From Nocardioides campestrisoli (lineage in GTDB: Bacteria; Actinomycetota; Actinomycetes; Propionibacteriales; Nocardioidaceae): DNA of 64,000 nt. The stretch spans positions 3,810,001 to 3,874,000 of the forward strand of contig NZ_CP061768.1 of assembly GCF_013624435.2 (NCBI RefSeq), in the 5' to 3' direction. The first letter of the stretch is position 1; each line of letters begins with the position of its first letter. Under the pieces are notes generated by a model. The model made no database searches. It was not told the origin of the DNA and saw only the letters and a list, made by a program, of their open reading frames with translations. The translations under genes were made by a program, and so were the position numbers. Shown one piece after another: positions 26,914 to 34,701 of this stretch.

Positions 26914-27774
26914 GTGGACACCCCCTCAGACGTCGTCGGCCGCGCCTCGGCCCTGCTCCGCGCGGTCGCCGAGCACGAGCCCGAGGGCGCCGGCACCTCC
27001 GTCGTGGCCCGGGCCTGCGGGCTCGCCCGCCCCACCGCCCATCGCCTGCTGACCTCGTTGGCCGAGGCCGGCCTGACCGAGCGCGACCACGAGAGCGGAC
27101 GCTGGGTCCTCGGCCCCGAGCTCTACCTGCTGGGCACCGCAGCCTCCGCCCGGTACGACGTGACCGCCCTGGCGCAGCCGGTGGTCCGCCGGCTCAGCGT
27201 GGCCACCGGGGAGAGCGCCTTCTTCTCGGTCCGCCGCGGCGACGAGACGGTCTGCCTGCTGCGTGAGGACGGCAGCTTCCCGATCCGCTCCCACGTGCTG
27301 CACGAGGGGATCCGGTTCCCCCTCGGCGTCGCCTCCGCCGGACTGGCGATCCTCGGCCACCTGCCGGACAGCGAGGTCGAGGACTACCTGGCGCGGACGG
27401 ACCTGGTCCCGACGTACGGCGAGGCGCACGCCGGCGCTCCGCTGCGCGAGCGGGTGGGCCGGACCCGGGCAGAGGGCTGGGCGGTCAACCCCGGCCTGCT
27501 GGTCGAGGGCAGCTGGGGGATGGCGGCGGCCGTCTTCGACGCCCGGGGGCTCCCGGCGTGGGCGTTGAGCCTGACCGGGATCGAGGCGCGGTTCTCCGCC
27601 GCGCGCCGCCGCGAGCTCGGGGTGCTCCTGCTCGAGGAGGCGCACGCCCTCACCCGGGCGCTGGCGCCCGGGGGTGGGGTGGCGCCGGGGCCCCGCCCAG
27701 CGTCGGCAGCACCGCGCTCCCGCGGAGCGCGAACGGCACCGAGGCCACCACGACCAGCGCGAGGAACCCGCTGA
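26914..27774 (+). CDS. IclR-family transcriptional regulator
   Basis: A 286-residue regulator, probably of the divergent scoAB operon. Seen: N-terminal winged helix (TSVVARACGLARPTAHRLLTSL) and an IclR effector domain with HVLHEGIRFPLGVASAGLAIL, RVGRTRAEGWAVNPGLLVEGSWGMAAAVFD. After about residue 245 the sequence turns into a Pro/Arg/Gly-rich tail (APGPRPASAAPRSRGARTA) with no family likeness. This tail lies antisense over the last ~125 bases of the convergent gene, suggesting loss of an original stop near 27650. The functional domains are intact. Confidence 0.88.
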   Translation: MDTPSDVVGRASALLRAVAEHEPEGAGTSVVARACGLARPTAHRLLTSLAEAGLTERDHESGRWVLGPELYLLGTAASARYDVTALAQPVVRRLSVATGESAFFSVRRGDETVCLLREDGSFPIRSHVLHEGIRFPLGVASAGLAILGHLPDSEVEDYLARTDLVPTYGEAHAGAPLRERVGRTRAEGWAVNPGLLVEGSWGMAAAVFDARGLPAWALSLTGIEARFSAARRRELGVLLLEEAHALTRALAPGGGVAPGPRPASAAPRSRGARTAPRPPRPARGTR

Positions 27775-28741
27775 TCATCTTGTCCGCCCAGGAGGTGACC
27801 AGGTTGGCGCCGAGCAGGGCGAGGACCGGGCTGCCGACGGCCGCGCGCAGGTTGTCGACGATCTGGTCGCTGCCGTGGCCCACGGAGCCGCCCAGGGCGG
27901 CCAGCACCGGCACCGCGACCAGGGAGCAGACCACCGCGACCAGCAGGTTGAGGCCGAGGAAGCGGGGCAGCGTGCGGCCCAGCCGCCACCGCCGCACCCC
28001 GTAGCCCCAGACCAGCGCGCCGGCCGCGTTGACCACCGCGAACGGCATCGAGCTGCCCACGCCGTCGACGAGCGAGCCCAGCGCGTTGGTGGAGACGCCC
28101 ACCGCCACCCCCCACCAGGGTCCGAGCAGCATCGCCGCCACGGCGGTGCCACCCATGTCCAGGTGGACGGTCAGGCCCAGCGAGCTGACCAGCAGCCGTC
28201 CGGCGAGGTTGCCGAGCACGCACAGGCCGAGCACCAGGAGCAGCAGCCCGCCGGTCCAGGCGGCGCTGGAGGCCGGGGGCGGGTCCGGCACGGGCAACGG
28301 TGCGGGGACGGCTTCGGGCGTCGGTACGGGGGAGGCTTCGGGCACCGGTGCGGGGACCGGCTCAGGGTCTGGCGCGGGCGCGGCCAGCGCGGCCGGCGCG
28401 GCCGGCGCGGCGGCCGTCCCCTGCCGGGCCTCCCGGCAGGCCAGGGCCCACCAGCCGACACCCTCGTCGTCGACGCCCAGCGCGCGGACGATCTGCAGGA
28501 CCAGCTCGGTGTCGACCCGGCGCCGGCCGGTGCGGAAGACGTCGTAGACCGTGGTGCGGGCCAGCCGCGCCTCGGCCTCGGTCTGTCCGGCCGCCCGACG
28601 GGCGAGCACCACGCGGCGGGCGATCTCGGCGTACGACGGGTCCCCCGCGTCGGCCCGCAGCTCGCGGAGAGCCAGCGCCAGCTCGTCCAGCGTGGTCGGT
28701 CGGGAGGCGCCCGTGCCGCCTGCCACCTGTGTCTCGTCCAT
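27650..28741 (-). CDS. Fusion of N-terminal HTH and C-terminal ECF-S-like membrane domain
   Basis: A 363-residue protein with an unusual architecture. Seen: residues 1-~115 form an XRE-like helix-turn-helix of the kind found at the N-terminus of actinobacterial signalling proteins (TLDELALALRELRADAGDPS, TTVYDVFRTGRRRVDTELVL). Residues ~120-185 are a Pro/Val/Ala/Glu linker with PVPAPVP-type repeats. Residues ~190-350 contain about five to six hydrophobic helices with VHLDMGGTAVAAMLLGPWWG and NAAGALVWGYG, resembling the substrate-binding S component of ECF vitamin transporters. No EcfA/EcfT genes lie nearby. A membrane-bound DNA-binding sensor is one reading. The C-terminus overlaps the IclR tail. 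Confidence 0.7.
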   Translation of the reverse strand: MDETQVAGGTGASRPTTLDELALALRELRADAGDPSYAEIARRVVLARRAAGQTEAEARLARTTVYDVFRTGRRRVDTELVLQIVRALGVDDEGVGWWALACREARQGTAAAPAAPAALAAPAPDPEPVPAPVPEASPVPTPEAVPAPLPVPDPPPASSAAWTGGLLLLVLGLCVLGNLAGRLLVSSLGLTVHLDMGGTAVAAMLLGPWWGVAVGVSTNALGSLVDGVGSSMPFAVVNAAGALVWGYGVRRWRLGRTLPRFLGLNLLVAVVCSLVAVPVLAALGGSVGHGSDQIVDNLRAAVGSPVLALLGANLVTSWADKMISGFLALVVVASVPFALRGSAVLPTLGGAPAPPHPRAPAPG

Positions 28742-28751
28742 CGCGGGGGTC

Positions 28752-28757
28752 AGGCTA
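28752..28757 (-). promoter_or_regulatory. Possible -10 hexamer for the HTH-ECF-S gene
   Basis: Minus-strand TAGCCT ends 10 nt before the ATG at 28741. If used, the leader is only a few bases long. Confidence 0.4.
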
Positions 28758-28986
28758 AGCCGAGAGATGCCGTACGGCCGCTTCACGTGCAGAGAACGCA
28801 CGCGAGCGGCGGTCGTCGGCGTCGGTGACTTCCCCGGCAGGTCACCGACACCGACAGCGACGCGGTCACGCCGGCCCCCGAGCGGCTCCCCGATCCTAGG
28901 GACGCCGGAGCCCGCTCCGCGGTGGTTCGAGGCGGTCGGAGACCCGTCCGGCGCGTTTCCGGACAACTCCGTACACGGCACCTGCC

Positions 28987-28992
28987 TATCCT
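28987..28992 (+). promoter_or_regulatory. -10-like hexamer for the Get3 operon
   Basis: TATCCT ends 6 nt before the GTG at 28999, pointing to a leaderless operon mRNA. Confidence 0.5.
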
Positions 28993-28998
28993 GACGAC

Positions 28999-30018
28999 GT
29001 GACCGCTGACAGCCCGTCCCCCGACTGGTCCCAGGTCGACCTGCACGTCGTCACCGGCAAGGGAGGCACCGGCAAGTCCACGGTCGCCGCAGCCCTCGCC
29101 CTGGCGCTCGCCTCGGCGGGTCGGCACGTGCTGCTCTGCGAGGTGGAGGGGCGTCAGGGCATCGCCCGGATGTTCGACGTCGACCCCCTGCCGTACGCCG
29201 AGACCCGGGTCGCCCGGGGCCTCGCCGACGAGTGCGGCCGGGCGGGCAGCGTGAGCGCGCTGCACATCGACCCGGAGTCCGCGCTGATGGAGTACCTGGC
29301 GATGTACTACAAGCTCGGCCGGGCCGGACGGGCGCTGGACCGGTTCGGGGTGATCGAGTTCGCCACCACCATCGCGCCGGGCGTGCGCGACGTGCTGCTC
29401 ACCGGCAAGGTCTACGAGGCGGTGCAGCGCAACTCGCGCTGCAAGGGCGCGGTCACCTACGACGCGGTCGTGCTCGACGCCCCGCCGACCGGCCGGATCA
29501 CCCAGTTCCTCAACGTCAACGGCGAGCTCGCCGGACTGGCCAAGGTCGGGCCGATCAAGAGCCAGGCCGACACCGTGATGACGCTCTTCCGCTCCCCGCG
29601 CACCGCCGTGCACCTGGTCACGCTGCTGGAGGAGATGCCGGTCCAGGAGACCGCCGACGGGATCGCCGACCTCCAGGCGGCCGACCTGCCGGTCGGCGGG
29701 ATCGTGGTCAACCTGGTCCGCTCCCGCGACCTGGACGGCGAGGCGCTCGACGCCGCCTCCCGCGGCACCCTGGACACCGAGCAGATCCGCGCCGACCTGG
29801 CCGAGGTCGACCTCGACGACCAGCCGGGCCTGCTCGACGAGCTCCTGGTCGAGGCCCGCGAGCACGCCGAGCGCCGGGCCCTGGAGGAGAGCCAGCGCGA
29901 GATCGTGGACGCGCTGGGACGACCGACGTACCGGCTGCCGCTGCTCGCCGGCGGCGTCGACCTGGGCGGCCTCTACGAGCTCGCCGAGTCACTGAAGGAA
30001 CAGGGGCTGGCCCGATGA
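28999..30018 (+). CDS. Get3/ArsA-like ATPase, first of a pair
   Basis: A 339-residue SIMIBI-class ATPase matching Rv3679 in position. Seen: deviant Walker A GKGGTGKSTVAAAL with both lysines present, VEGRQGIARMF, the switch/A-loop region YDAVVLDAPPTGRITQFL (DAPPTG, as in Get3), and a C-terminal Asp/Glu-rich helical half. GTG start is supported by the adjacent -10. It overlaps the second ATPase gene by ATGA, so the two are made together and probably heterodimerise. In mycobacteria the pair has been linked to glycerol/nitric-oxide stress and resembles the eukaryotic tail-anchored-protein targeting ATPase; the client here is not known. Confidence 0.92.
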   Translation: MTADSPSPDWSQVDLHVVTGKGGTGKSTVAAALALALASAGRHVLLCEVEGRQGIARMFDVDPLPYAETRVARGLADECGRAGSVSALHIDPESALMEYLAMYYKLGRAGRALDRFGVIEFATTIAPGVRDVLLTGKVYEAVQRNSRCKGAVTYDAVVLDAPPTGRITQFLNVNGELAGLAKVGPIKSQADTVMTLFRSPRTAVHLVTLLEEMPVQETADGIADLQAADLPVGGIVVNLVRSRDLDGEALDAASRGTLDTEQIRADLAEVDLDDQPGLLDELLVEAREHAERRALEESQREIVDALGRPTYRLPLLAGGVDLGGLYELAESLKEQGLAR

Positions 30019-31193
30019 GCACACGCGACCGCCGCACCCGGGTGGGGCCGCTGGCCTCCGACGTCCTCGAGGCCCCTCAGCTCGACGTCGACGCCCTGAT
30101 CGACGACCCCGGCGTGGGCATCATCGTCTGCTGCGGCTCCGGCGGGGTGGGCAAGACCACCACCTCGGCGGCGCTGGCGCTGCGGGCGGCCGAGCGCGGA
30201 CGACGCGTCGTGGTGCTCACCATCGACCCGGCCCGCCGGCTCGCGCAGGCGATGGGGATCGAGACCCTCGACAACACCCCCCGCCCGGTGCCGGACGTGC
30301 CCGGCAAGGGCTCGCTGGACGCGATGATGCTGGACATGAAGCGCACCTTCGACGAGGTGGTCACCAGCCAGGCCTCGCCGGAGAAGGCCCAGCAGATCCT
30401 GGACAACCCGTTCTACACCGCGCTCTCCAGCTCCTTCTCCGGGACGCAGGAGTACATGGCGATGGAGAAGCTGGGCCAGGTGCACCGGCAGGCCCAGCTG
30501 GACGGCTCCTACGACCTGATCGTCGTGGACACCCCACCCTCGCGCTCGGCGCTGGACTTCCTGGACGCCCCCGAGCGCCTCTCCAGCTTCCTCGACGGCC
30601 GGTTCATCCGGATGCTGATGGCCCCGGCCCGCGGCCCCGCGCGGCTGATGACCGCCGGCCTGAACGTCTTCACCAACGCCCTGACCAAGATCCTCGGCGC
30701 CCAGGTGCTGCGCGACATGCAGATCTTCGTCGCCGCCTTCGACACCCTCTTCGGCGGCTTCCGGGCGCGGGCGGAGAAGACCTTCGCCCTGCTCCAGGAC
30801 GAGCAGACGGCGTTCCTGGTGGTGGCCGCGCCGGAGGAGGACGCCCTGCGCGAGGCGGCGTACTTCGTGGAGCGCCTCAGCGAGGAGGGCATGCCGCTGG
30901 CGGGCCTGGTGGTCAACCGGGCCAGCCCGCCCCCCGCGGTGGAGCTCTCGGCCGAGGAGGCCACGGCTGCGGCCGAGCGGCTGCGCCGCAGCGGGCGCGG
31001 CGACCTCACCGCCGGGCTGCTGCGCCTGCACGCCGACCGGGTCGCCATGGTGACCCGGGAGGCCCGCCTGGAGCAGCGCTTCGCCGCCGCGCACCCCACG
31101 GTCCCCGCCGCGGTGGTGCGGGCCCTGCCGACCGACGTGCACGACCTGGAGGGTCTGCGCGAGATCGGGGCCCTGCTCGCCGGCGAGCGCTGA
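30015..31193 (+). CDS. Get3/ArsA-like ATPase, second of a pair
   Basis: A 392-residue ATPase matching Rv3680. Seen: P-loop CGSGGVGKTTTSAAL, in which the signature lysine of Get3-type Walker A (KGGVGKT) is replaced by serine; ILTIDPARRLAQ-like segment (VVLTIDPARRLAQAMG); switch region YDLIVVDTPPSRSALDFLDAPERL; and MLMAPARGPARLMTAG in the helical client-binding area. The first ATPase keeps the lysine, so the pair is asymmetric. The downstream gap (31194-31278) separates it from convergent whiB4. Confidence 0.92.
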   Translation: MSTRDRRTRVGPLASDVLEAPQLDVDALIDDPGVGIIVCCGSGGVGKTTTSAALALRAAERGRRVVVLTIDPARRLAQAMGIETLDNTPRPVPDVPGKGSLDAMMLDMKRTFDEVVTSQASPEKAQQILDNPFYTALSSSFSGTQEYMAMEKLGQVHRQAQLDGSYDLIVVDTPPSRSALDFLDAPERLSSFLDGRFIRMLMAPARGPARLMTAGLNVFTNALTKILGAQVLRDMQIFVAAFDTLFGGFRARAEKTFALLQDEQTAFLVVAAPEEDALREAAYFVERLSEEGMPLAGLVVNRASPPPAVELSAEEATAAAERLRRSGRGDLTAGLLRLHADRVAMVTREARLEQRFAAAHPTVPAAVVRALPTDVHDLEGLREIGALLAGER

Positions 31194-31278
31194 GCGGTCC
31201 GGGTCGTCCGGGCCCGGGTACGACGACGCGGCCCGAGCCCCGCAGGGATCGGACCGCGACCTGCTCAGGTGCCGGGGC

Positions 31279-31584
31279 TCAGACCTGGACGGCCGGGCTC
31301 GCGGGCGAGCCGGTGCGGGTGTGCTCCTCGCGGGCGGTCTCCAGCACGTTGCGCCAGCTGGAGCCGGGGCGCCGACGCAGCAGCGCCCGGCGCTCACGCT
31401 CGGTCATGCCACCCCAGACGCCCCACTCGATCTGGTTGTCGAGCGCTTCCGCGAGGCACTCGGTACGCACGGAGCAACCGGTGCACAGCTGCTTGGCCTT
31501 GTTCTGCTCGGCGCCGCGCACGAACAGCTGGTCGGGGGCTGAATCCCGACAAGCTGCCTTTGACGTCCAGTCCTCGACCCACAT
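31279..31584 (-). CDS. whiB4: WhiB-family iron-sulfur regulator (WhiB4-like)
   Basis: A 101-residue WhiB protein. Seen: four cysteines in C-X21-CXXC-X5-C spacing (AACRDS, LCTGCSVRTEC), which bind a [4Fe-4S] cluster; the beta-turn GVWGG; and the basic C-terminal DNA-contact region TERERRALLRRRPG. Start ATG at 31584 has GGGGAGAG a few bases upstream. Location between the Get3 pair and a ponA2-type gene identifies it as the WhiB4 orthologue, a redox-responsive repressor in mycobacteria. In streptomycetes the corresponding gene is called wblA. Confidence 0.93.
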   Translation of the reverse strand: MWVEDWTSKAACRDSAPDQLFVRGAEQNKAKQLCTGCSVRTECLAEALDNQIEWGVWGGMTERERRALLRRRPGSSWRNVLETAREEHTRTGSPASPAVQV

Positions 31585-31613
31585 GTTCTCTCCCCAAGAT
31601 CCTCAATATGCGG

Positions 31614-31636
31614 GTGGACATCCCCATGAAGTCCAC
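31614..31636. promoter_or_regulatory. Inverted repeat just upstream of whiB4
   Basis: GTGGAC (31614-31619) and GTCCAC (31631-31636) flank an 11-base spacer, 30 bases upstream of the whiB4 start. It could be an operator or an RNA hairpin in the leader. Confidence 0.4.
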
Positions 31637-31710
31637 TCACGCTTTGTGACCAGTAGCAAAGGTATGGACCAGGGCCGGTAGCGAAACAGACTCTTATGGC
31701 CCACTTTGCA

Positions 31711-31726
31711 TAGTCATCAATGACTA
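31711..31726. promoter_or_regulatory. Perfect palindrome in the whiB4/ponA2 divergent gap
   Basis: TAGTCATCAATGACTA: 7-base arms around a CA centre, in the most AT-rich part of the window. A dimeric regulator site is likely; whether it serves whiB4, ponA2 or both is unclear. Confidence 0.5.
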
Positions 31727-31846
31727 GTCCCGCAGGACCATCCGGCACCGGGAGGGGGCGTCGGGTGGTCCTGCGGCGACTCTGCGGCCGCTCCGTCCCG
31801 GCGATCCGTGCTGGTCAGGGACTGGGGAGGACGCCCCCGTCTCCCG

Positions 31847-31852
31847 TACATT
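31847..31852 (+). promoter_or_regulatory. -10-like hexamer for the ponA2-type gene
   Basis: TACATT ends 6 nt before the ATG at 31859. Confidence 0.45.
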
Positions 31853-31858
31853 GGGTGC

Positions 31859-34213
31859 ATGTCGAAGCCTGACCAGGGGCCGGCCGAGGACTCCTCGCGC
31901 AGCCGGATCATGACCCACCTCGGCGTGATGGCGGCCGTCGCCACCGTCATCGGGGTGCTGACCGCCGGACTGGCCCTGCCGTTCGCGGCGGTGATGGGCG
32001 CGGCCAGCGAGGACATCTCGCGCGGCATCGACGAGCTGCCCTCCGAGCTCGAGGCGAAGCCGCTCGCGCAGAAGACCTCGGTCTACGACGCCGACGGCAA
32101 CCTGATCGCCTCGCTCTACGACGAGAACCGGATCACCGTCGGGCTGCACCAGATCTCCCGGAAGATGGTCGAGGCGATCGTCGCCATCGAGGACTACCGG
32201 TTCTTCGAGCACGGCGCCCTGGACCTGCGCGGCACCCTGCGCGCCCTGGTCACCAACCAGGCCAGCGCGGGCGTCGTCCAGGGCGGGTCCTCGATCACCC
32301 AGCAGATGGTCAAGCTCACCCTGGTCGACCAGGCCGAGACCAAGGAGGAGCGGCGGGCCGCGACCGACGAGACGTACGCGCGCAAGTTCAAGGAGCTGCG
32401 CTACGCGATCGCCTTCGAGCAGAACTACAGCAAGGAGTGGATCCTCGAGCGGTACCTCAACATCGCCTACTTCGGCGACGGCGCCTACGGGATCCAGGCG
32501 GCGGCCAAGCACTTCTTCAACAAGAACGCCAAGCAGCTCAACCTCAGGGAGTCCGCGACCCTGGCGGGCCTGGTGAAGAACCCCACCGGCTACGACCCCA
32601 CCAACTACCCCGAGCGGGCCCTCTCCCGGCGCAACCTCGTGCTCGACCGGATGGCCGAGCTCAACGTGATCCCGGACGAGAAGGCCGCGCAGCTGAAGAG
32701 CAGGAAGCTGGGCCTCAACATCCAGCCCGCCGCCAACGGCTGCGTGAACTCGCCCGCGCCGTTCTTCTGCGACTACGTCGTCAACTACCTGATGGCCGAC
32801 CGCTCGCTCGGCAAGACCAAGGCCGACCGCGAGCGGATGATCAAGTCCGGCGGGCTGAGCATCCGCACCACCCTGAACCTCGACTACCAGCGCGCCGCCG
32901 ACGAGTCGGTGCGCAACCGGGTCTACCCCACCGACCAGGCGATCGGCGGGCTGGCCATGGTCGAGCCCCGGACCGGTGACGTGAAGGCGCTCTCGCAGTC
33001 CCGGCCGATGGGCGCGAACAAGGCGGCGGGACAGACCTACCTCAACTACGTGGTCCCCCAGGAGTTCGGCGACTCGGCCGGCTTCCAGGCCGGGTCGACG
33101 TTCAAGGCCTTCGTGCTCGCAGCCGCCCTCAAGCAGGGCAACATCTCGATGAACCAGACGTTCAACTCCCCGCCGACCCTGACGGTCCGTCGCGAGGACT
33201 ACATCGACTGCGACGGCAAGCCCTACGACTACGGCCCGTGGACGGTCAGCAACTCGACCACCTCGGGCGCCAAGAACATGTACACCGGCACCCGGGAGTC
33301 GGTGAACACCTTCTACATCCAGCTCATGCGGGAGACCGGCCTCTGCGAGCCCTACGAGCTGGCCAAGAAGATGGGCGTCCGGCTCACCAACCCCGAGGGC
33401 GACGAGTACGGCAACGGCGCCGAGCGGGTCGCCTCGTTCACCCTGGGCGTGCCCGACACCAGCCCGCTGGAGATGGCCGAGGCGTACGCCACCTTCGCCG
33501 GCCGCGGCCTGCACTGCGACTCCCGTCCGGTGGCCGCGATCGAGGACGCGCAGGGCAACCTGCTCAAGGAGTACCCCTCCAAGTGCCAGCAGGTGCTGCC
33601 CGGTGCGGTCGGCGACGCGGTCAACGACGTGCTGCGCGGCGTGATGGAGCCCGGCGGGTTCGGCCAGTACATCGCCCCGCCGCAGGTCTCCGCGGGCAAG
33701 ACCGGTACCACCCAGAGCGGACGCGCGGTGTGGTTCGTCGGCTACACCCCCAACCTCGCGGCCGCCTCGATGATCGCCGGCGCCAACCAGTACGGCCAGC
33801 CGATCCCCCTGGGCGGTCAGACCGTCGGTGGCGGCTACATCAGCGCCGCGTCCGGCTCCGGCGTCGCCGGTCCGATGTGGGGTGACGCGATGCGGGTCAT
33901 CTCCCAGTGGCTGCCCGACGAGGACTTCCAGCGCCCGGACAGCGCCCAGATCGCCGGCGCCCTGACCACCGTCCCCGACGTGGTCGGGCAGTCGATGAGC
34001 GACGCGGAGGCGACCCTGCGGGCCGCCGGCTTCAACCCGACCATCGGTGCCTACGTCAACTCCGAGGTGCCGGACGGGTCGGTCGCGGAGACCACGCCCG
34101 CCGGCGGCGCCCAGCTGAGCGGGGGCGACACCGTGGTGCTGCACCCGTCCACGGGCTACATCCCGGAGAAGAAGTCCAAGGGCAAGAAGAAGCGCAAGAA
34201 GGGCCGCGGCTGA
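31859..34213 (+). CDS. ponA2: Bifunctional class A penicillin-binding protein with PASTA domain
   Basis: Cell-wall glycan polymerase and crosslinking enzyme of 784 residues. Seen: cytoplasmic tail, one membrane helix at about residues 17-45, glycosyltransferase 51 motifs EDYRFFEHG, GGSSITQQMVK and KNPTGYDP; a transpeptidase domain with the active serine in AGSTFKAF (SxxK) and the GKTGTTQSG motif (KTG); one PASTA domain at the C-terminus (VPDVVGQSMSDAEATLRAAG); and a strongly basic tail (KKSKGKKKRKKGRG). Cysteines at NGCVN, FFCDY and DCDG could form disulfides. Its place after whiB4 matches Rv3682 (ponA2), which supports survival in stress rather than normal growth. Confidence 0.94.
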   Translation: MSKPDQGPAEDSSRSRIMTHLGVMAAVATVIGVLTAGLALPFAAVMGAASEDISRGIDELPSELEAKPLAQKTSVYDADGNLIASLYDENRITVGLHQISRKMVEAIVAIEDYRFFEHGALDLRGTLRALVTNQASAGVVQGGSSITQQMVKLTLVDQAETKEERRAATDETYARKFKELRYAIAFEQNYSKEWILERYLNIAYFGDGAYGIQAAAKHFFNKNAKQLNLRESATLAGLVKNPTGYDPTNYPERALSRRNLVLDRMAELNVIPDEKAAQLKSRKLGLNIQPAANGCVNSPAPFFCDYVVNYLMADRSLGKTKADRERMIKSGGLSIRTTLNLDYQRAADESVRNRVYPTDQAIGGLAMVEPRTGDVKALSQSRPMGANKAAGQTYLNYVVPQEFGDSAGFQAGSTFKAFVLAAALKQGNISMNQTFNSPPTLTVRREDYIDCDGKPYDYGPWTVSNSTTSGAKNMYTGTRESVNTFYIQLMRETGLCEPYELAKKMGVRLTNPEGDEYGNGAERVASFTLGVPDTSPLEMAEAYATFAGRGLHCDSRPVAAIEDAQGNLLKEYPSKCQQVLPGAVGDAVNDVLRGVMEPGGFGQYIAPPQVSAGKTGTTQSGRAVWFVGYTPNLAAASMIAGANQYGQPIPLGGQTVGGGYISAASGSGVAGPMWGDAMRVISQWLPDEDFQRPDSAQIAGALTTVPDVVGQSMSDAEATLRAAGFNPTIGAYVNSEVPDGSVAETTPAGGAQLSGGDTVVLHPSTGYIPEKKSKGKKKRKKGRG

Positions 34214-34216
34214 GGG

Positions 34217-34675
34217 TCAGCCCAGCTGGCGACGGACCTCGGCGGCGACGACTCCCCCGTCGGCGCGACCCCGGACCTGGGGCTGCACCGCGCCCATGAC
34301 CTTGCCCATCGCCCGCATGCCCTCGCCGGCCGCACCGGTCTGCGCGACGGCGTCGGCGACGATCCGCTCGAGCTCCTCGGCGGTCAGCGGGGTCGGCAGG
34401 TAGTCGGCGAGCACGTCGGCCTCGGCCCGCTCCTTGGCGGCCTGCTCCGGCCGGCCACCCTCGTCGAAGGCCACCGACGCCTCGCGGCGCTTCTTCGCCT
34501 CGCTACTCAGCACGTCGACGACCTCGTCGTCGCTGAGCTCACGGTGCGCCTTGCCGGCGACCTCGGCGTTGGTGACCGCGGTCAGGACCATCCGCAGGGT
34601 CGAGGAGCGCAGCTCGTCGCGCGCCTTCATCGCGGTGGTCAGGTCGGCACGGAGACGGTCCTTGAGGGTGCTCAT
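34217..34675 (-). CDS. GatB/YqeY-domain protein
   Basis: A 152-residue YqeY-type protein. Seen: helical N-terminal half with LKDRLRADLTTAMKARDELR and STLRMVLTAVTNAEV, and the C-terminal GatB-like tail domain with AMGKVMGAVQPQVRGRADGGVV. Relatives include the C-terminal tRNA-recognition domain of GatB; the free-standing protein is common but its function is not established. Convergent with ponA2 (three bases between stops) and divergent from the metallophosphoesterase. Confidence 0.9.
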   Translation of the reverse strand: MSTLKDRLRADLTTAMKARDELRSSTLRMVLTAVTNAEVAGKAHRELSDDEVVDVLSSEAKKRREASVAFDEGGRPEQAAKERAEADVLADYLPTPLTAEELERIVADAVAQTGAAGEGMRAMGKVMGAVQPQVRGRADGGVVAAEVRRQLG

Positions 34676-34701
34676 GTGCTCCAGTGTGGCAGCCTTGCCG
34701 C

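Noticed and set aside
28742-28998. Possible riboswitch leader before the HTH-ECF-S gene
   Set aside because: Hairpins such as GTCGGTGAC/GTCACCGAC exist, but no core of a known cobalamin, TPP, FMN or c-di-AMP switch is present, and a -10-like hexamer 10 nt before the start suggests a very short leader.
31235-31280. GAGCCCCG...CGGGGCTC inverted repeat as terminator of the Get3 operon
   Set aside because: The loop is about 30 bases and one arm overlaps the whiB4 stop; too weak to list.
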